Shown one piece after another: positions 17,574-26,993 of a DNA stretch of 64,000 bases (positions within the stretch are counted from its first letter, which is position 1; every line of letters starts with the position of its first letter). The translations under genes and the position numbers were made by a program. Location: assembly GCA_002495885.1 (NCBI GenBank), contig DAHG01000057.1, forward strand, positions 1-64,000, written 5' to 3'. The notes below the pieces were generated by a model. It was given only the letters and a program-made list of their open reading frames with translations, did no database searches and had not been told where the DNA came from. Source of the DNA: Methanocellaceae archaeon UBA148. Its GTDB lineage: Archaea > Halobacteriota > UBA148.

Positions 17574-17771
17574 ATGAAATACGAAGACCCCGAAGAAGAA
17601 TTGTTAGATGAGAAGCTTGAGGCAGAGGTAATTGGCATATGCGATGGGTGTGGCATTGAGGTGGACGAGACAGAAGCGACCACATGCTCAATATGCGGTG
17701 CCATATACCATGATTGGTGCATGAAAGATGTTTGTAAACGCTGTGGAACAGCGTGGTTGGATTCCGAGTGA
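17574..17771 (+). CDS. Small zinc-binding (treble-clef/ribbon) protein
   Basis: 65 aa from ATG 17574, with an upstream in-frame GTG at 17565. The acidic N-terminal 20 residues are followed by CDGCGIEV, CSICGAIYHDWC and CKRCG, that is, four Cys pairs with a His. This fits two zinc sites in a RING/PHD- or ribbon-like fold. It starts only 18 bases from the divergent chorismate-lyase-like gene, so their promoters must overlap. Function unknown; protein-protein or nucleic-acid contacts are typical for such folds. Confidence 0.6.
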   Translation: MKYEDPEEELLDEKLEAEVIGICDGCGIEVDETEATTCSICGAIYHDWCMKDVCKRCGTAWLDSE

Positions 17772-17935
17772 TTGAACCTTAAGCGAAGCGAACAAGTAGA
17801 AGAGATATAGGATAGGTTTAAACTTTTAAATTTCATTCTTAAATATTAGAAAAGTAAAATCCCGCTAATCAAGCAGATAATTGAGCGAAAGCGAGTTAGT
17901 TGAAATTGCCGCCCTCTCGCGAATCAAGAGTATGC

Positions 17936-19603
17936 TCAGGAAGTGGTGCATACATAACCGATCTTCGGAATGAAGTCCTTTTTCCTCGATAAAATCTGGG
18001 GAATAAAACCTTTGTCGTTTTTTATCTCAATTCCAAAAGCCTTCTCTATTAGCCACTTATCGCCCGTGACCATAAGCTCCTCACCGGGCTCCAGAGGATT
18101 CATAATGAGGAGAACGACCAAATCGTAGCGCTTCTCCGCACGTAAGCTCTCCATTGCTGCTTTTATATCGCTTTCTTTAGCCCTTATGTCTTCTTTGTCC
18201 ATTACCATTACTTGCCCAACGGCAATTTTCTTATCGCCGAGTTCGTATTCCTTAAAATCATGAAGCAGGATGTCTCTGCCGGATTTTCCTTTTATGCTTA
18301 TGCTTGCAGTCAAAAGTTCTTTGCCATATTCCTCTATCTTGACACGCGCGATACGGGCTAATTTACGTGCCAACTCTTTGTCGAGATCGGTGGTGGTTGA
18401 TAAAGTCAACATTAATGTATCAGACAGCAATCCCGAGAGCAGTAATCCCGCTATATCCTCAGGAATGGCAATTTTATGAAGCAGCATCTGTTCTGCCACA
18501 ATTGTGCAGGTGCTACCAATTGGCTCATTGTGAACGTGAATGGGCATGAGTGTTGATATATCGCCGACTCGATGATGGTCGATAATCTCTAATATATGCG
18601 ACTCTTGCACGCCGTCAACCGCCTGAGAGGTCTCGTTATGGTCAACCAAAATGACCTTCTTTTGTACGGGCTGCAGTAAATCGGTCCGGGTGACGATGCC
18701 GAGTAATCGAAGTTCGCTGTCGACGATTAGTGCACTGCGATAGTCAGACTCCAAAACCTTCTGCTTTAATTCTGCAATTCGCGTATACCGTTCAGCGACC
18801 GTTATATTCTTGGACATTATCGAATAAAGCGGCGTGGACAACTCGAGCAATCTGGCAGTAGTGATGGTATCGTGGGGCGAAGAGATGAGCAATGTATCAG
18901 ACCTCGATGTTGCTCTCGTGACTTCAGGGCTAATCGGAGAATTGCCGGTAATTATAAGGGCCGAGCATCCCTTTTTGATCAAATCCAATTGGATATCGGT
19001 CCTATCGCCTAAAATGACTACGTCGCCGGCGTGTATTCTGTCTAAAATTGTCAGTCTCTGCATTGCAGCAATAAATACCCTGCCGGTTAATTTGTTTAGT
19101 TTTTGGGGATTGGCGATCACGTTTCCGTTCAAGGTCCTGATTAAGGTGTTCAGATCAACCGGTGTGGCGGATAAGTCCCTGCGTCCCAGATTGGCGATGT
19201 AATATTTTGCGATGTCTCGGAGCCCGACGACTCCCAAGAGCTTTCTCTCCGGGTCAATGATAGGCACCGTACGGATGTTTTTTTCCCTCATTAAAGATGC
19301 AACGTCCCGTATCGAATCGTTGGGCGATGCGACAATGGGTTTCCCCAGGTCCATATCGCCTACGTTGGCCGCAAGACTCTCCATTTCCATCGGGTGCTCG
19401 AAATTGAATCTCGCGAGCACAAACTTCGTCTCACTGTTCAAATCGCCCGCTTTAACAGGAACATAATGGTGCTTTTTATCGAGGGCGTTCTTGAGGTACG
19501 CATAGCCAATAGCAGAGCAGACGGAATCTGAGTCGGGATTCGTGTGCCCGATAACAAATACTCGCTTCTGATTCTCTGTGATCATTTTCTCCATTTTAAT
19601 CAT
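17936..19603 (-). CDS. ppaC: Family II inorganic pyrophosphatase with CBS-DRTGG-CBS regulatory insert
   Basis: 555-aa DHH-family enzyme hydrolysing pyrophosphate with Mn or Co. Catalytic motifs are GHTNPDSDS (residues 19-27), DHNE (321-324) and IDHHR (341-345). Between the first two lie a CBS domain (about 78-135), a DRTGG-type domain around GDVVILGDRTDIQ (about 190-235) and a second CBS domain (about 250-310). That is the layout of the nucleotide-regulated CBS-PPases best known from clostridia, in which adenine nucleotides tune activity. The C-terminal DHHA2 domain contains SIKGKSGRD. Several Met codons lie near the start (residues 1, 4, 7). A single-gene unit. Confidence 0.88.
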   Translation of the reverse strand: MIKMEKMITENQKRVFVIGHTNPDSDSVCSAIGYAYLKNALDKKHHYVPVKAGDLNSETKFVLARFNFEHPMEMESLAANVGDMDLGKPIVASPNDSIRDVASLMREKNIRTVPIIDPERKLLGVVGLRDIAKYYIANLGRRDLSATPVDLNTLIRTLNGNVIANPQKLNKLTGRVFIAAMQRLTILDRIHAGDVVILGDRTDIQLDLIKKGCSALIITGNSPISPEVTRATSRSDTLLISSPHDTITTARLLELSTPLYSIMSKNITVAERYTRIAELKQKVLESDYRSALIVDSELRLLGIVTRTDLLQPVQKKVILVDHNETSQAVDGVQESHILEIIDHHRVGDISTLMPIHVHNEPIGSTCTIVAEQMLLHKIAIPEDIAGLLLSGLLSDTLMLTLSTTTDLDKELARKLARIARVKIEEYGKELLTASISIKGKSGRDILLHDFKEYELGDKKIAVGQVMVMDKEDIRAKESDIKAAMESLRAEKRYDLVVLLIMNPLEPGEELMVTGDKWLIEKAFGIEIKNDKGFIPQILSRKKDFIPKIGYVCTTS

Positions 19604-19664
19604 CTAAACTGGTCGTGCCTACTATTTGATACTTCTGTAGATTTATCAAAGATATTTTAAAAGG

Positions 19665-19706
19665 TTATATATAATACAAGAAGTATCCAATAACTTAGGG
19701 AGGTGA
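19665..19706 (+). promoter_or_regulatory. TATA-like box and strong Shine-Dalgarno of the 85-aa membrane protein
   Basis: TTATATATAA at 19665-19674 is a good archaeal TATA box. GGAGGTGA at 19699-19706 is a full match to the 16S anti-Shine-Dalgarno and lies 6 bases before the ATG at 19713. Together they suggest strong expression from a very short leader. Confidence 0.7.
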
Positions 19707-19712
19707 CCAATA

Positions 19713-19970
19713 ATGGCTTTTGCATGGGACCCCATTTACATGGTGAACCTGGTGCTGTCTGTTGTAATACTGGGACTGGGCTTGTGGAGTTATCAAAAGA
19801 GCAAGAACAAAGTGGCTCTGTACGTAGGTGTGGCCTTTGGCCTGTTCGGCTTTTCACACGCTGCAACACTTTTCGGTCTTAAGGATGCCCTGGAAGCAGG
19901 TCTGATCGTAATTCGGACGATAGCCTACCTGCTGGTAGTGTTTGCCGTGTACAAGCTTTGGAAGGGTTAA
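19713..19970 (+). CDS. Small integral membrane protein, unknown
   Basis: 85 aa with three hydrophobic segments (about residues 9-25, 35-52 and 60-80) separated by a short basic loop KSKNK. No family recognised. Promoter and ribosome site are near consensus, and GC content is higher than in the flanking intergenic DNA, so it is very likely a real and well expressed gene. It stands alone, with a convergent membrane-protein gene downstream. Confidence 0.65.
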   Translation: MAFAWDPIYMVNLVLSVVILGLGLWSYQKSKNKVALYVGVAFGLFGFSHAATLFGLKDALEAGLIVIRTIAYLLVVFAVYKLWKG

Positions 19971-20021
19971 CATAATCCAGTTTTGTAAGACCAATCTATT
20001 TTTTTTTGAATTTTATTTTAT

Positions 20022-20345
20022 TTATTTTCGATGACCGTATCTATCGATAAAGAACCCCAGCCCTGAACCCAGTATTAAGGTCATCATAAAAATCGGTATG
20101 AGCGAAAGAGGCTCTCCCCATCCGATAAGGATCGCCGATGGCAGTAAGACGAGAAATGAGATTATCATTCCTTTTAAGGCACCTTTGATTTTAATGTCAG
20201 ATGTGGATATGAGGAAACCTGATACGACCCAGAGAGAGAATGCCAAAAGGTTGGCGTCCCACGTAAGTTTTTGAATTATCATGGGAATAACGTCGATGAT
20301 TCCTGCGAGAATGCCGAGTGTTAAACCGAGGTGGGCTTTCTTCAT
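20022..20345 (-). CDS. Small integral membrane protein, unknown
   Basis: 107 aa with about four transmembrane helices: a Gly-rich first one (LGLTLGILAGIIDVIPMI), then LLAFSLWVVSGFLI, a third around MIISFLVLLPSAILIG and a last one around IPIFMMTLILGSGLGFFI. It ends with the basic tail DRYGHRK. No functional motif. The plain intergenic stretch upstream offers no conserved partner. Confidence 0.6.
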   Translation of the reverse strand: MKKAHLGLTLGILAGIIDVIPMIIQKLTWDANLLAFSLWVVSGFLISTSDIKIKGALKGMIISFLVLLPSAILIGWGEPLSLIPIFMMTLILGSGLGFFIDRYGHRK

Positions 20346-20724
20346 GATTAAATTAAATTGACATTTTTTAGGTTTAAATAATTTTCTGGGGAGCCATTTT
20401 TAGGAAAGGTGATTTGAAGATATCTTTTAAACTTGGATCTAATGGTGTTTTTTAAGAGTCTTTTTAAATATTGATATTTTATCTATAGCGAAAGCTTTTT
20501 CGTTTCTAAGTTTTTAGTATCTAACGTAATTAATAAAATTTCTTTTAAGTTTCAAAAGGGATGGGTAAACAAAAAAAGTATGAAAAATAGGCATTCGGCG
20601 AAATTTACATAAAAAATGAGATGATTACCTCAATTAGGGGGAGTTATGAAGGGGGACGCATGTTCGATTTAAAAAGTTTATGTTATATTCCTATGCCCCT
20701 ATGCCTGTTTATCAGGGGTGTAGA
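20346..20724. other. AT-rich intergenic stretch
   Basis: About 380 bases with no coding frame. The only visible element is a GC hairpin, CCCCT (20696-20700) pairing with AGGGG (20714-20718), directly before the ATG at 20725. It overlaps the likely ribosome site of the PIN-domain gene. Otherwise nothing recognisable. Confidence 0.6.
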
Positions 20725-22246
20725 ATGAAAGTCTTGAAAGTCTTATTAGATACTAACATCGTTATACACCGAGAAACTAAACACCCAATTCACGAGGACA
20801 TAGGTAAATTATCGGGTGGCTTGATAGAATAGGGTGTAAAAAGTGCATTCATCGAGTAACAATAGATGAGATATCTAAACTCGGGGATAAAGATGCACTC
20901 CGCACATACTCTATAAAATTAAAAAGTTATCATCTTCTTCCAACAGAGGCACCCCTTAGTTCTGAATTAAAGATCCTTTCAGAAAAATATGATTTAAAAG
21001 AGAATGATCGAAATGACACGATTTTACTTAATGAAGTATTTTGTAATAGAGTTGACTTATTGATAACTGAAGATAGAGCGATTCACAATAAAGCGTTAGA
21101 AATAGGAATTGATGATAAGGTATTCACAATAGACGCTTTTCTTGAAAAAATCACTTCGGAGTATTCCGATTTATTGGATTATAACGTATTGTCGATCAAA
21201 AAAGAATATTTTGGAAACATCCATCTGAACGATGATTTCTTTGATGATCTCAAAGAAGATTATATTAATTTCGCAAAATGGTTTAATAGCAAGTCAGATG
21301 AGATGGCATATTTGTGTAGAACAGAATATGAAAAAATTGTCGCTTTCCTTTATTTAAAAATCGAAGATGAATATGAACCTTATACCGATATCATACCAAC
21401 ATTTTCAAGAATGAAAAGACTGAAAATAGGTACATTTAGAGTTACATTAAACGGATTCAAAATTGGTGAAAGGTTTTTGAAAATTATATTTGATAATGCT
21501 TTAAATTTATCAGTTGAAGAAATATACGTTACTATCTTTCCCAAGCGCTTCGAACAGAAACGCTTGATCTATCTATTAGAAGATTTTGGTTTTCGATATC
21601 ATGGAATAAAAGAGTCAGTCTCGGGAAAAGAGGACGTATATACTAGAGAGTTCTCTCGAAAAGTATCCATAGATTCGCCCAAAACTACGTATCCGTTCAT
21701 ATCCAATAATGCCCGTAAATTTATTGTTCCGATATATAATCAGTATCATACTGAGCTTTTTCCCGATTCAATATTACGAACCGAATCACCTTTAGATTTT
21801 ATTGAAAATGAACCCCACAGAAATGCAATATCAAAAATTTATATTTCAAGATCTATTAACAGGGATTTAAAATCAGGAGATATCATAATTTTTTATCGAA
21901 CTGGGGGATATTATAAAGGAGTAGTTACGACTCTAGGAATTGTAGAGAATGTTCATACTTCAATAAAGAATTGTAGACATTTTATTGAGCTATGTAGAAA
22001 AAGAAGCGTATTTTCAAATGAAGAGCTTATACAGCAATGGGATCTAAAACCTTATAATAGACCTTTTGTTGTTAATTTTCTTTATTCATATTCTTTTCCA
22101 AAAAAATTAACTTAAAGGATCTTATCGATTTAGGTATTATTCGAGATACTATGTCTGTACCTAGAGGGTTCGAGGAACTATCTGATGCATCTTTCTGGGA
22201 GATCATTAAGGAGACCAATAGTGATGAAAATATTATTGTCAATTAA
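20725..22246 (+). pseudogene. PIN-GNAT-ASCH/EVE multidomain protein, two frameshifts
   Basis: Read through two single-base defects, this is one protein of about 500 aa. An N-terminal PIN ribonuclease domain starts KVLLDTNIVIHRE and continues ITEDRAIHNKA. A GNAT acetyltransferase-like middle is around IYVTIFPKRFEQKRLIYLLEDFGF. The C-terminal ASCH/EVE-like domain contains LKSGDIIIFYRTGGYY. The first break is in GGG at 20814-20816 (a fourth G restores the frame). The second is in the A7 run at 22100-22106 (an eighth A restores KKINLKDLIDLG to a stop at 22246). An intact frame of 351 aa remains from a TTG at 21060. Either a recently decayed gene or a sequence error; relatives with this domain order may be RNA-targeting regulators or toxins. 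Confidence 0.65.
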
Positions 22247-22659
22247 ACCCGAATATTCGTTAAAAATATTTTTTGGGAGAGAAAAAATACGAATTTCGTA
22301 AGCAAAAACCGAAAAGGGTAATTGAAAAGGTGTTTATTTATGAAAGTCATCCCACAAAAAATATTGTGGGCTGGTTTAGTATTCAAAGGACTTTATCTGG
22401 GTCACCAGAGGAAATCTGGGAAAAGTGCCAAAAACAAGGGGGTATAGAAAAAGATAAATTTTTTGCTTATTGTAATGGTAAAAATATTGTTTATGCTTTT
22501 GAGATGGATAAAATTTTTCAGTTTGTCTCACCTATAGACCCATTTGAAATTGATCCTGAATTCAAACCCCCACAGAATTTCTCATATCTTGCCAACTCGT
22601 CAATAGATAAGACATTAGAAAATTGGGAGGGGAATTATCAATGTCAGAATTTCGGTTAG
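22224..22659 (+). pseudogene. ASCH-domain protein, frameshifted near its N-terminus
   Basis: ATG 22224 (overlapping the end of the previous gene) opens MKILLSIKPEYSLKIFFG. After GGG at 22275-22277 the frame must drop one base to continue EKKYEFRKQKPK, then VFIYESHP, VGWFSIQ and the rest of an ASCH domain. ASCH domains bind RNA or modified nucleotides and often regulate translation. The downstream frame alone is 128 aa from a TTG at 22273. It sits between two larger proteins that also end in ASCH-like domains. Confidence 0.6.
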
Positions 22660-23899
22660 ATAGGATCCTTAATGAAGATGAAATTCTTCAACTTCAGGGA
22701 TTATTAATACCAAAACTTAAAGAAGAATATCCTAATTTTGAAATTTGGCTTGATAAGGCTCAAAACGAGATAAAAGAAGGCATTAGAATTGGTATTGGCA
22801 TTTGGAAAGAAAAATTAATTGCTACCTCAATTATAAAACTAACAGCTAGTAATACTGCAGAATTAAAGAGTTTTTTGTTGACCCTAATTTCCGTGATAGA
22901 GGCTATGGAAATTTTCTTTATAAAGAAACAGAAATGCAGTGCAGAAAAGCCGGAGTTACCAGGATTATTACGGATACATATGTAGATAATCAACCGATGG
23001 TAGAATTTTTAATTTCAAAAGGATTCTTGGTTACAGGAAAAGAAGATCTTTACGGAAATGGCAAGTATTCATATATTCTTTCAAAAACTCTTGATCCAGA
23101 ATATTTTGGAGATCCATATGATTGGGAAGATCTAGGTGAATGGTATCTCAAATCACGACTAAATCTCATTAAAATTGAAGACCATCCTGTCGTTAATAAC
23201 AGAGAATTTGATAGATTGATGCAAATTGGAATCGGGGACACCAAGCTAGATGTTCTAGTTGAAATAAAAGATCAAAAAGTTGATTTGGATAAAATAGAAA
23301 TACTTCATAAAAAGTGCACTGAATCAAAATACCACTTGGCCGTTTTTGTTGCAAGAGAGTTTACGCAAAGATTGAAAGGGTATGCAGATAATCATGGGGT
23401 AATATCCTTTGATAATAAAGATATTGCTAGAATTCTCGGTAGACAACCCCCTCAATTTAGAGAGGGACCTATAGGCGGGATGGTTGTTTCAATTAAACCG
23501 GAATACTTAAAGAGGCTCCTTAAAGTTAAACCCGCACCTTGCTATGTAAAAGGTGGCCCAAGTGGCAAATACTTAAAAAAAGGTCACATAATTGCTTTTT
23601 ATGCTACTGAACCTGAAAAAAAGATATCATCTTTGGGTAAAGTGGAATCGATAAAACTTGGTTCACCGAGAGAAATATGGGATTCGGTAGGTAAAAAAAC
23701 CATATTTTCAAAAGATGAATTTTTCCGTTTTGCTTCAATAAAACAAAGGATTCTTGCGATTAAGTTAAGTAAAGTTTGGGAAATCTCTTCCATCGAAGGA
23801 GAAAAACTTGATTCAATAATTCCTGAGAAAGATCGACATGGGTCCTACATAGATGAAAGCACTAGGGAGAAGATTTTGTCTATAGTAGGTAGTGGCTAA
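22641..23899 (+). pseudogene. GNAT - nuclease-like - ASCH protein, one frameshift
   Basis: ATG 22641 follows a strong GGAGGGGAA site (22627-22635). The N-terminal half is a GNAT acetyltransferase whose frame breaks in the T6 run 22871-22876. A seventh T restores FFVDPNFRDRGYGNFLYKE, the acetyl-CoA-binding region, and joins it to the 321-aa frame. Next comes a domain with LDVLVEIKDQKVD and HLAVFVARE, reminiscent of Mrr/PD-(D/E)XK nucleases. The C-terminus is an ASCH-like domain with LKKGHIIAFYATE and SLGKVES. Same style as the PIN-GNAT-ASCH gene. Probably inactive as written. Confidence 0.6.
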
Positions 23900-24184
23900 A
23901 AGACGATGAGTAGAACAAAGAAAGTAGCATATATGGTGGGCTTACACCAGAGTCCACGGGAATTTTGAAATGATTTTAACATATCATGGGATTTAATTCT
24001 CTTTTTTAATTAATAACTTTCAGGCTCACAGTCCACTTACCACTACATAATAATACTACTAGATCACGTTATACTTCTTGGACTCGGGATACAGATTCAA
24101 GAGTATGATTTTAGATAGGATCGCAAATAACCTTTGATATTTTTATTATTAAACTACAATCTATAGCCCCATCTTGAAATCCTC

Positions 24185-25594
24185 TCACATTCTCATCAGC
24201 CAAACCCACGTCTTCATCTGGTGATATGCCAGACCCGGCATGTGCCTTGGCTTTATCACTCCGGATTTTATGAACTTGGATAACATTCTGAGATTGTTTT
24301 TGATTGCACTTGGTCTGAGATAAAAATCCTTGTAGGCTTTTGCGTTCAGCTCCCTCACTTCTTCCAGAGAGATTTCTTGGGTTTCTATGATCGGGTTGGC
24401 TGTGGTGTACTTGCTCCAGTCCAGCTCTTTGATCATTCCCATTTTTTCTGCGGTATCATGGAACTTGGTTCCTGGGTAGGGTGTGGGCAGGAAAAAAAGC
24501 GGATATTCCGGCTCCAGCTCTTTCATCAGCTTGATGCTCTCTATCACATCTTCTCGGGTCTCGCCTGGCAGACCTAGGATGACGTTGGCTATTCTCAGCA
24601 TGCCCAACTCCTTTGAGTTATCCATGACCTCCTTCATCTCCTGGGTGCTGATGTCCTTCTTCATGGTTGTGATCGACTTTTGAGAGGTCGTCTCTATGCC
24701 GTATGAAAGTATTCTGCATCCCGCCTCCCTCAATTTTTTCAGATGGCTTCTGTCCGTGCTCAGGATCGAGCTCTCATAGCCCCAAGGAATCTCCAGCCCT
24801 CTTTCCATTATTTCATCGCAGATGCTTTCGGTTCTTTTCCTGTCCAGATCGAAGTTGTCGTCAAAGAACATGATCAGGTCGAGATCATAGTTGTCGCACA
24901 AATGCTCCATCTCATCCACGACGTTTTTCGCACTTCTGGCTCTCCATTTTCTGCCATATATGGCTGACACGCTGCAATAATGGCAACCATAGGGGCATCC
25001 CCTGCTGGAGACCATCGTGGCAATCTTGAAGGTTTCAAAAAGTCGGTATTTATCCATGGGCAATAAATGCCTTGCAGGATAGGGAATCGAATCTAAATCA
25101 TCGATCAAAGGTCTCGGGGGATTTCTTACGATGCGTCCGTTCTCTCGAAAAACTATTCCTTTCACCTTGGCAAGCTCTCCCGAATCCCAGGCATTGGCCA
25201 GCTCTGGCACGGTCATATCCCCTTCTCCGCATACCACTGCATCAAGGTTTGGATTTTCCTTCAAGACATCCTCTGCCAGCAGGGAAGCATGGGGTCCGCC
25301 CATTATCGTCCTGATGTTAGCGTCGACCTCTTTTGTCGCGTTGATGACCTGGTTGGCATGGGCAACCCGATAGGTCGCACAGTACACTCCTAAAATATCG
25401 GGCTTAAAAGTCTCAATCTCCTTTTTGACTTTTGTTATGTCCTTTTTTTCGGCGGGCATGTCAATTATCTTGACTTTATTACCCCCTTCTAACGCAGCAG
25501 CCACATAGGCCAATCCGGTCGGTGGTGCGGTCAATCCCAAAAATCGTTGGTATATTTCCCTTTCACAGGGGGGATGGATTAACAGGGCATTCAA
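24185..25594 (-). CDS. B12-binding-domain radical SAM protein (COG1032 type)
   Basis: 469 aa. The N-terminal 140 residues form a cobalamin-binding Rossmann domain (LIHPPCEREIYQRF, GLTAPPTGLAYVAAALE, TIMGGPHAS). Then comes a radical SAM core with SSRGCPYGCHYCS (CxxxCxxC) and FFDDNFDLDRKR. Members methylate or rearrange lipids, tetrapyrroles or peptides; the substrate cannot be read from the sequence. It lies 4 bases after a DUF1786 gene, so the two are co-transcribed. The HPP-type motif and length are typical; no truncation. Confidence 0.8.
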   Translation of the reverse strand: MNALLIHPPCEREIYQRFLGLTAPPTGLAYVAAALEGGNKVKIIDMPAEKKDITKVKKEIETFKPDILGVYCATYRVAHANQVINATKEVDANIRTIMGGPHASLLAEDVLKENPNLDAVVCGEGDMTVPELANAWDSGELAKVKGIVFRENGRIVRNPPRPLIDDLDSIPYPARHLLPMDKYRLFETFKIATMVSSRGCPYGCHYCSVSAIYGRKWRARSAKNVVDEMEHLCDNYDLDLIMFFDDNFDLDRKRTESICDEIMERGLEIPWGYESSILSTDRSHLKKLREAGCRILSYGIETTSQKSITTMKKDISTQEMKEVMDNSKELGMLRIANVILGLPGETREDVIESIKLMKELEPEYPLFFLPTPYPGTKFHDTAEKMGMIKELDWSKYTTANPIIETQEISLEEVRELNAKAYKDFYLRPSAIKNNLRMLSKFIKSGVIKPRHMPGLAYHQMKTWVWLMRM

Positions 25595-25598
25595 GCTC

Positions 25599-26648
25599 TC
25601 AACATCCCTTTAAATTGTACTTGTGTTTATAAGCCTCGACCAATCCAAAGCAGCCGGTCATCATCATATCCCCATGCGGGGCTGCAAAATATAGATCCAT
25701 TTTTGAATCGCGTGCCATGGACCTCTTCGGACCCGTAACTGCGATCAACTCCACCTCATCAAACCCGGGAGCGTCATTTATGAAACAGCCATGGCCCCCG
25801 TCATTAAAAATCTCATCGAAGGTGAGCGTCCCGTCCCCCAATTTTACAATATATTCATCCAGTTTTTCCGCGTTCATGCAGTGGGTATGGTGCTCGAACA
25901 GTCCTGCAATGGTCTTGCCGCTAATCAACGCTCCTAAGGTGTGGCCGTTTCCGACGTTTATCAGGATCACCGGATCTTTTTTCATTATGGGAGGATCGGT
26001 CAATGCGCCCCAAATTGCAGCTATCCCCGTATCGGTCAGAACCACATCATAGCTCGCCAGGCTTTTTGCCACAGCATCCATCCTGGTTAGGTACGGAGGC
26101 AGGTTATCTTTATAGACATAGACAAAAGATGAAAGGTCCCCGCCCATCTCCATGAACTTTTTGATGTGTTGGAATCTGAAAATGCGGTTGCTCATTTTGG
26201 GCGAATAGCCATGATCCTGAACTGCTATCGCGACTTTTTTTGGAACTTCGACGTCAAACATGGATAATATACGTTTGATTGCGTTGATATCCACATCTCT
26301 GGTTTCGATGCGTGTCACATTTTTGGGGGCCTCATATACAATCTTGACACCAAGGTCTTTCACCCTCTGCAGATTGTCATACAACGTCATGGCAGCAGAT
26401 TCGGTCGCATACACATTGAGACCAGCCACTATGTGGTCTTTGACAGCTTTTGTGCTGGGCCCGCCACCCATGATCTCCCCGGTCAAGAATATGTCTTTAC
26501 CCTCATGGGTTGCCTCAGCGATCTTTTTGGCGACGATTTTTGTCTGTGAGGGCAGCACCATCTTTATGCAGTTTTCAATCCTCTCATCGCTATCATAAAG
26601 CAAAAGGTCCTGTGTTCCGACACCCACATCTATGGCTAATATTTGCAT
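25599..26648 (-). CDS. DUF1786 protein (ASKHA-like, function unknown)
   Basis: 349 aa with the N-terminus ILAIDVGVGTQDLLLYDS, an ASKHA/actin-type phosphate-binding loop. GEIMGGGPSTKAV, INVGNGHTLGALI and a His/Gly-rich C-terminal part (APHGDMMMTGCFGL) follow. These match the DUF1786 family, which is sometimes labelled a pyruvate formate-lyase activase-like protein without direct proof. Some members sit next to radical SAM genes, as here (4-base gap to a B12 radical SAM gene). An ATP-dependent reactivase or accessory role is a guess. Confidence 0.75.
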   Translation of the reverse strand: MQILAIDVGVGTQDLLLYDSDERIENCIKMVLPSQTKIVAKKIAEATHEGKDIFLTGEIMGGGPSTKAVKDHIVAGLNVYATESAAMTLYDNLQRVKDLGVKIVYEAPKNVTRIETRDVDINAIKRILSMFDVEVPKKVAIAVQDHGYSPKMSNRIFRFQHIKKFMEMGGDLSSFVYVYKDNLPPYLTRMDAVAKSLASYDVVLTDTGIAAIWGALTDPPIMKKDPVILINVGNGHTLGALISGKTIAGLFEHHTHCMNAEKLDEYIVKLGDGTLTFDEIFNDGGHGCFINDAPGFDEVELIAVTGPKRSMARDSKMDLYFAAPHGDMMMTGCFGLVEAYKHKYNLKGC

Positions 26649-26993
26649 ATAGTCCTCGAAATTCTAAAACCTGTTTTTTTATTTATATATGGTTCTTTTA
26701 TATGATACAACCTTTTGCATGGTTTAGTTTAATAGCCCATAATCATTATCTCAGTACAATAAACATTTATTCTTTCCTGTTGTCTGACTTCATGCCCTTT
26801 TTTGCCAGCTTAATAACTACGGCAACTATTTTGGCATCGCTCATCTTTGAACCTGGGAAATTGAGAGAAATTTACACCCAAAAATTTTTAGGGGAAGGAC
26901 AACTCCAAAAGAGTTGCCAGAATCATGCATGCATACATACATACCTCTACGCATACATAAATAATTAAGGTTAATAAGTATTCTAAATGTTCG
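26649..26993. other. Promoter region between DUF1786 and the heme cluster
   Basis: About 345 bases without a convincing gene (a 152-codon frame here is antisense noise). Short CATACATA repeats lie at 26935-26960. CATAAATAAT at about 26956-26965 is a plausible TATA box some 30-40 bases before the ahbD start, giving a very short leader. No riboswitch-like structure seen. Confidence 0.5.

Noticed and set aside
23900..24184. 20-codon frame after the third ASCH gene
   Set aside because: Too short and without supporting signals; the stretch looks non-coding.
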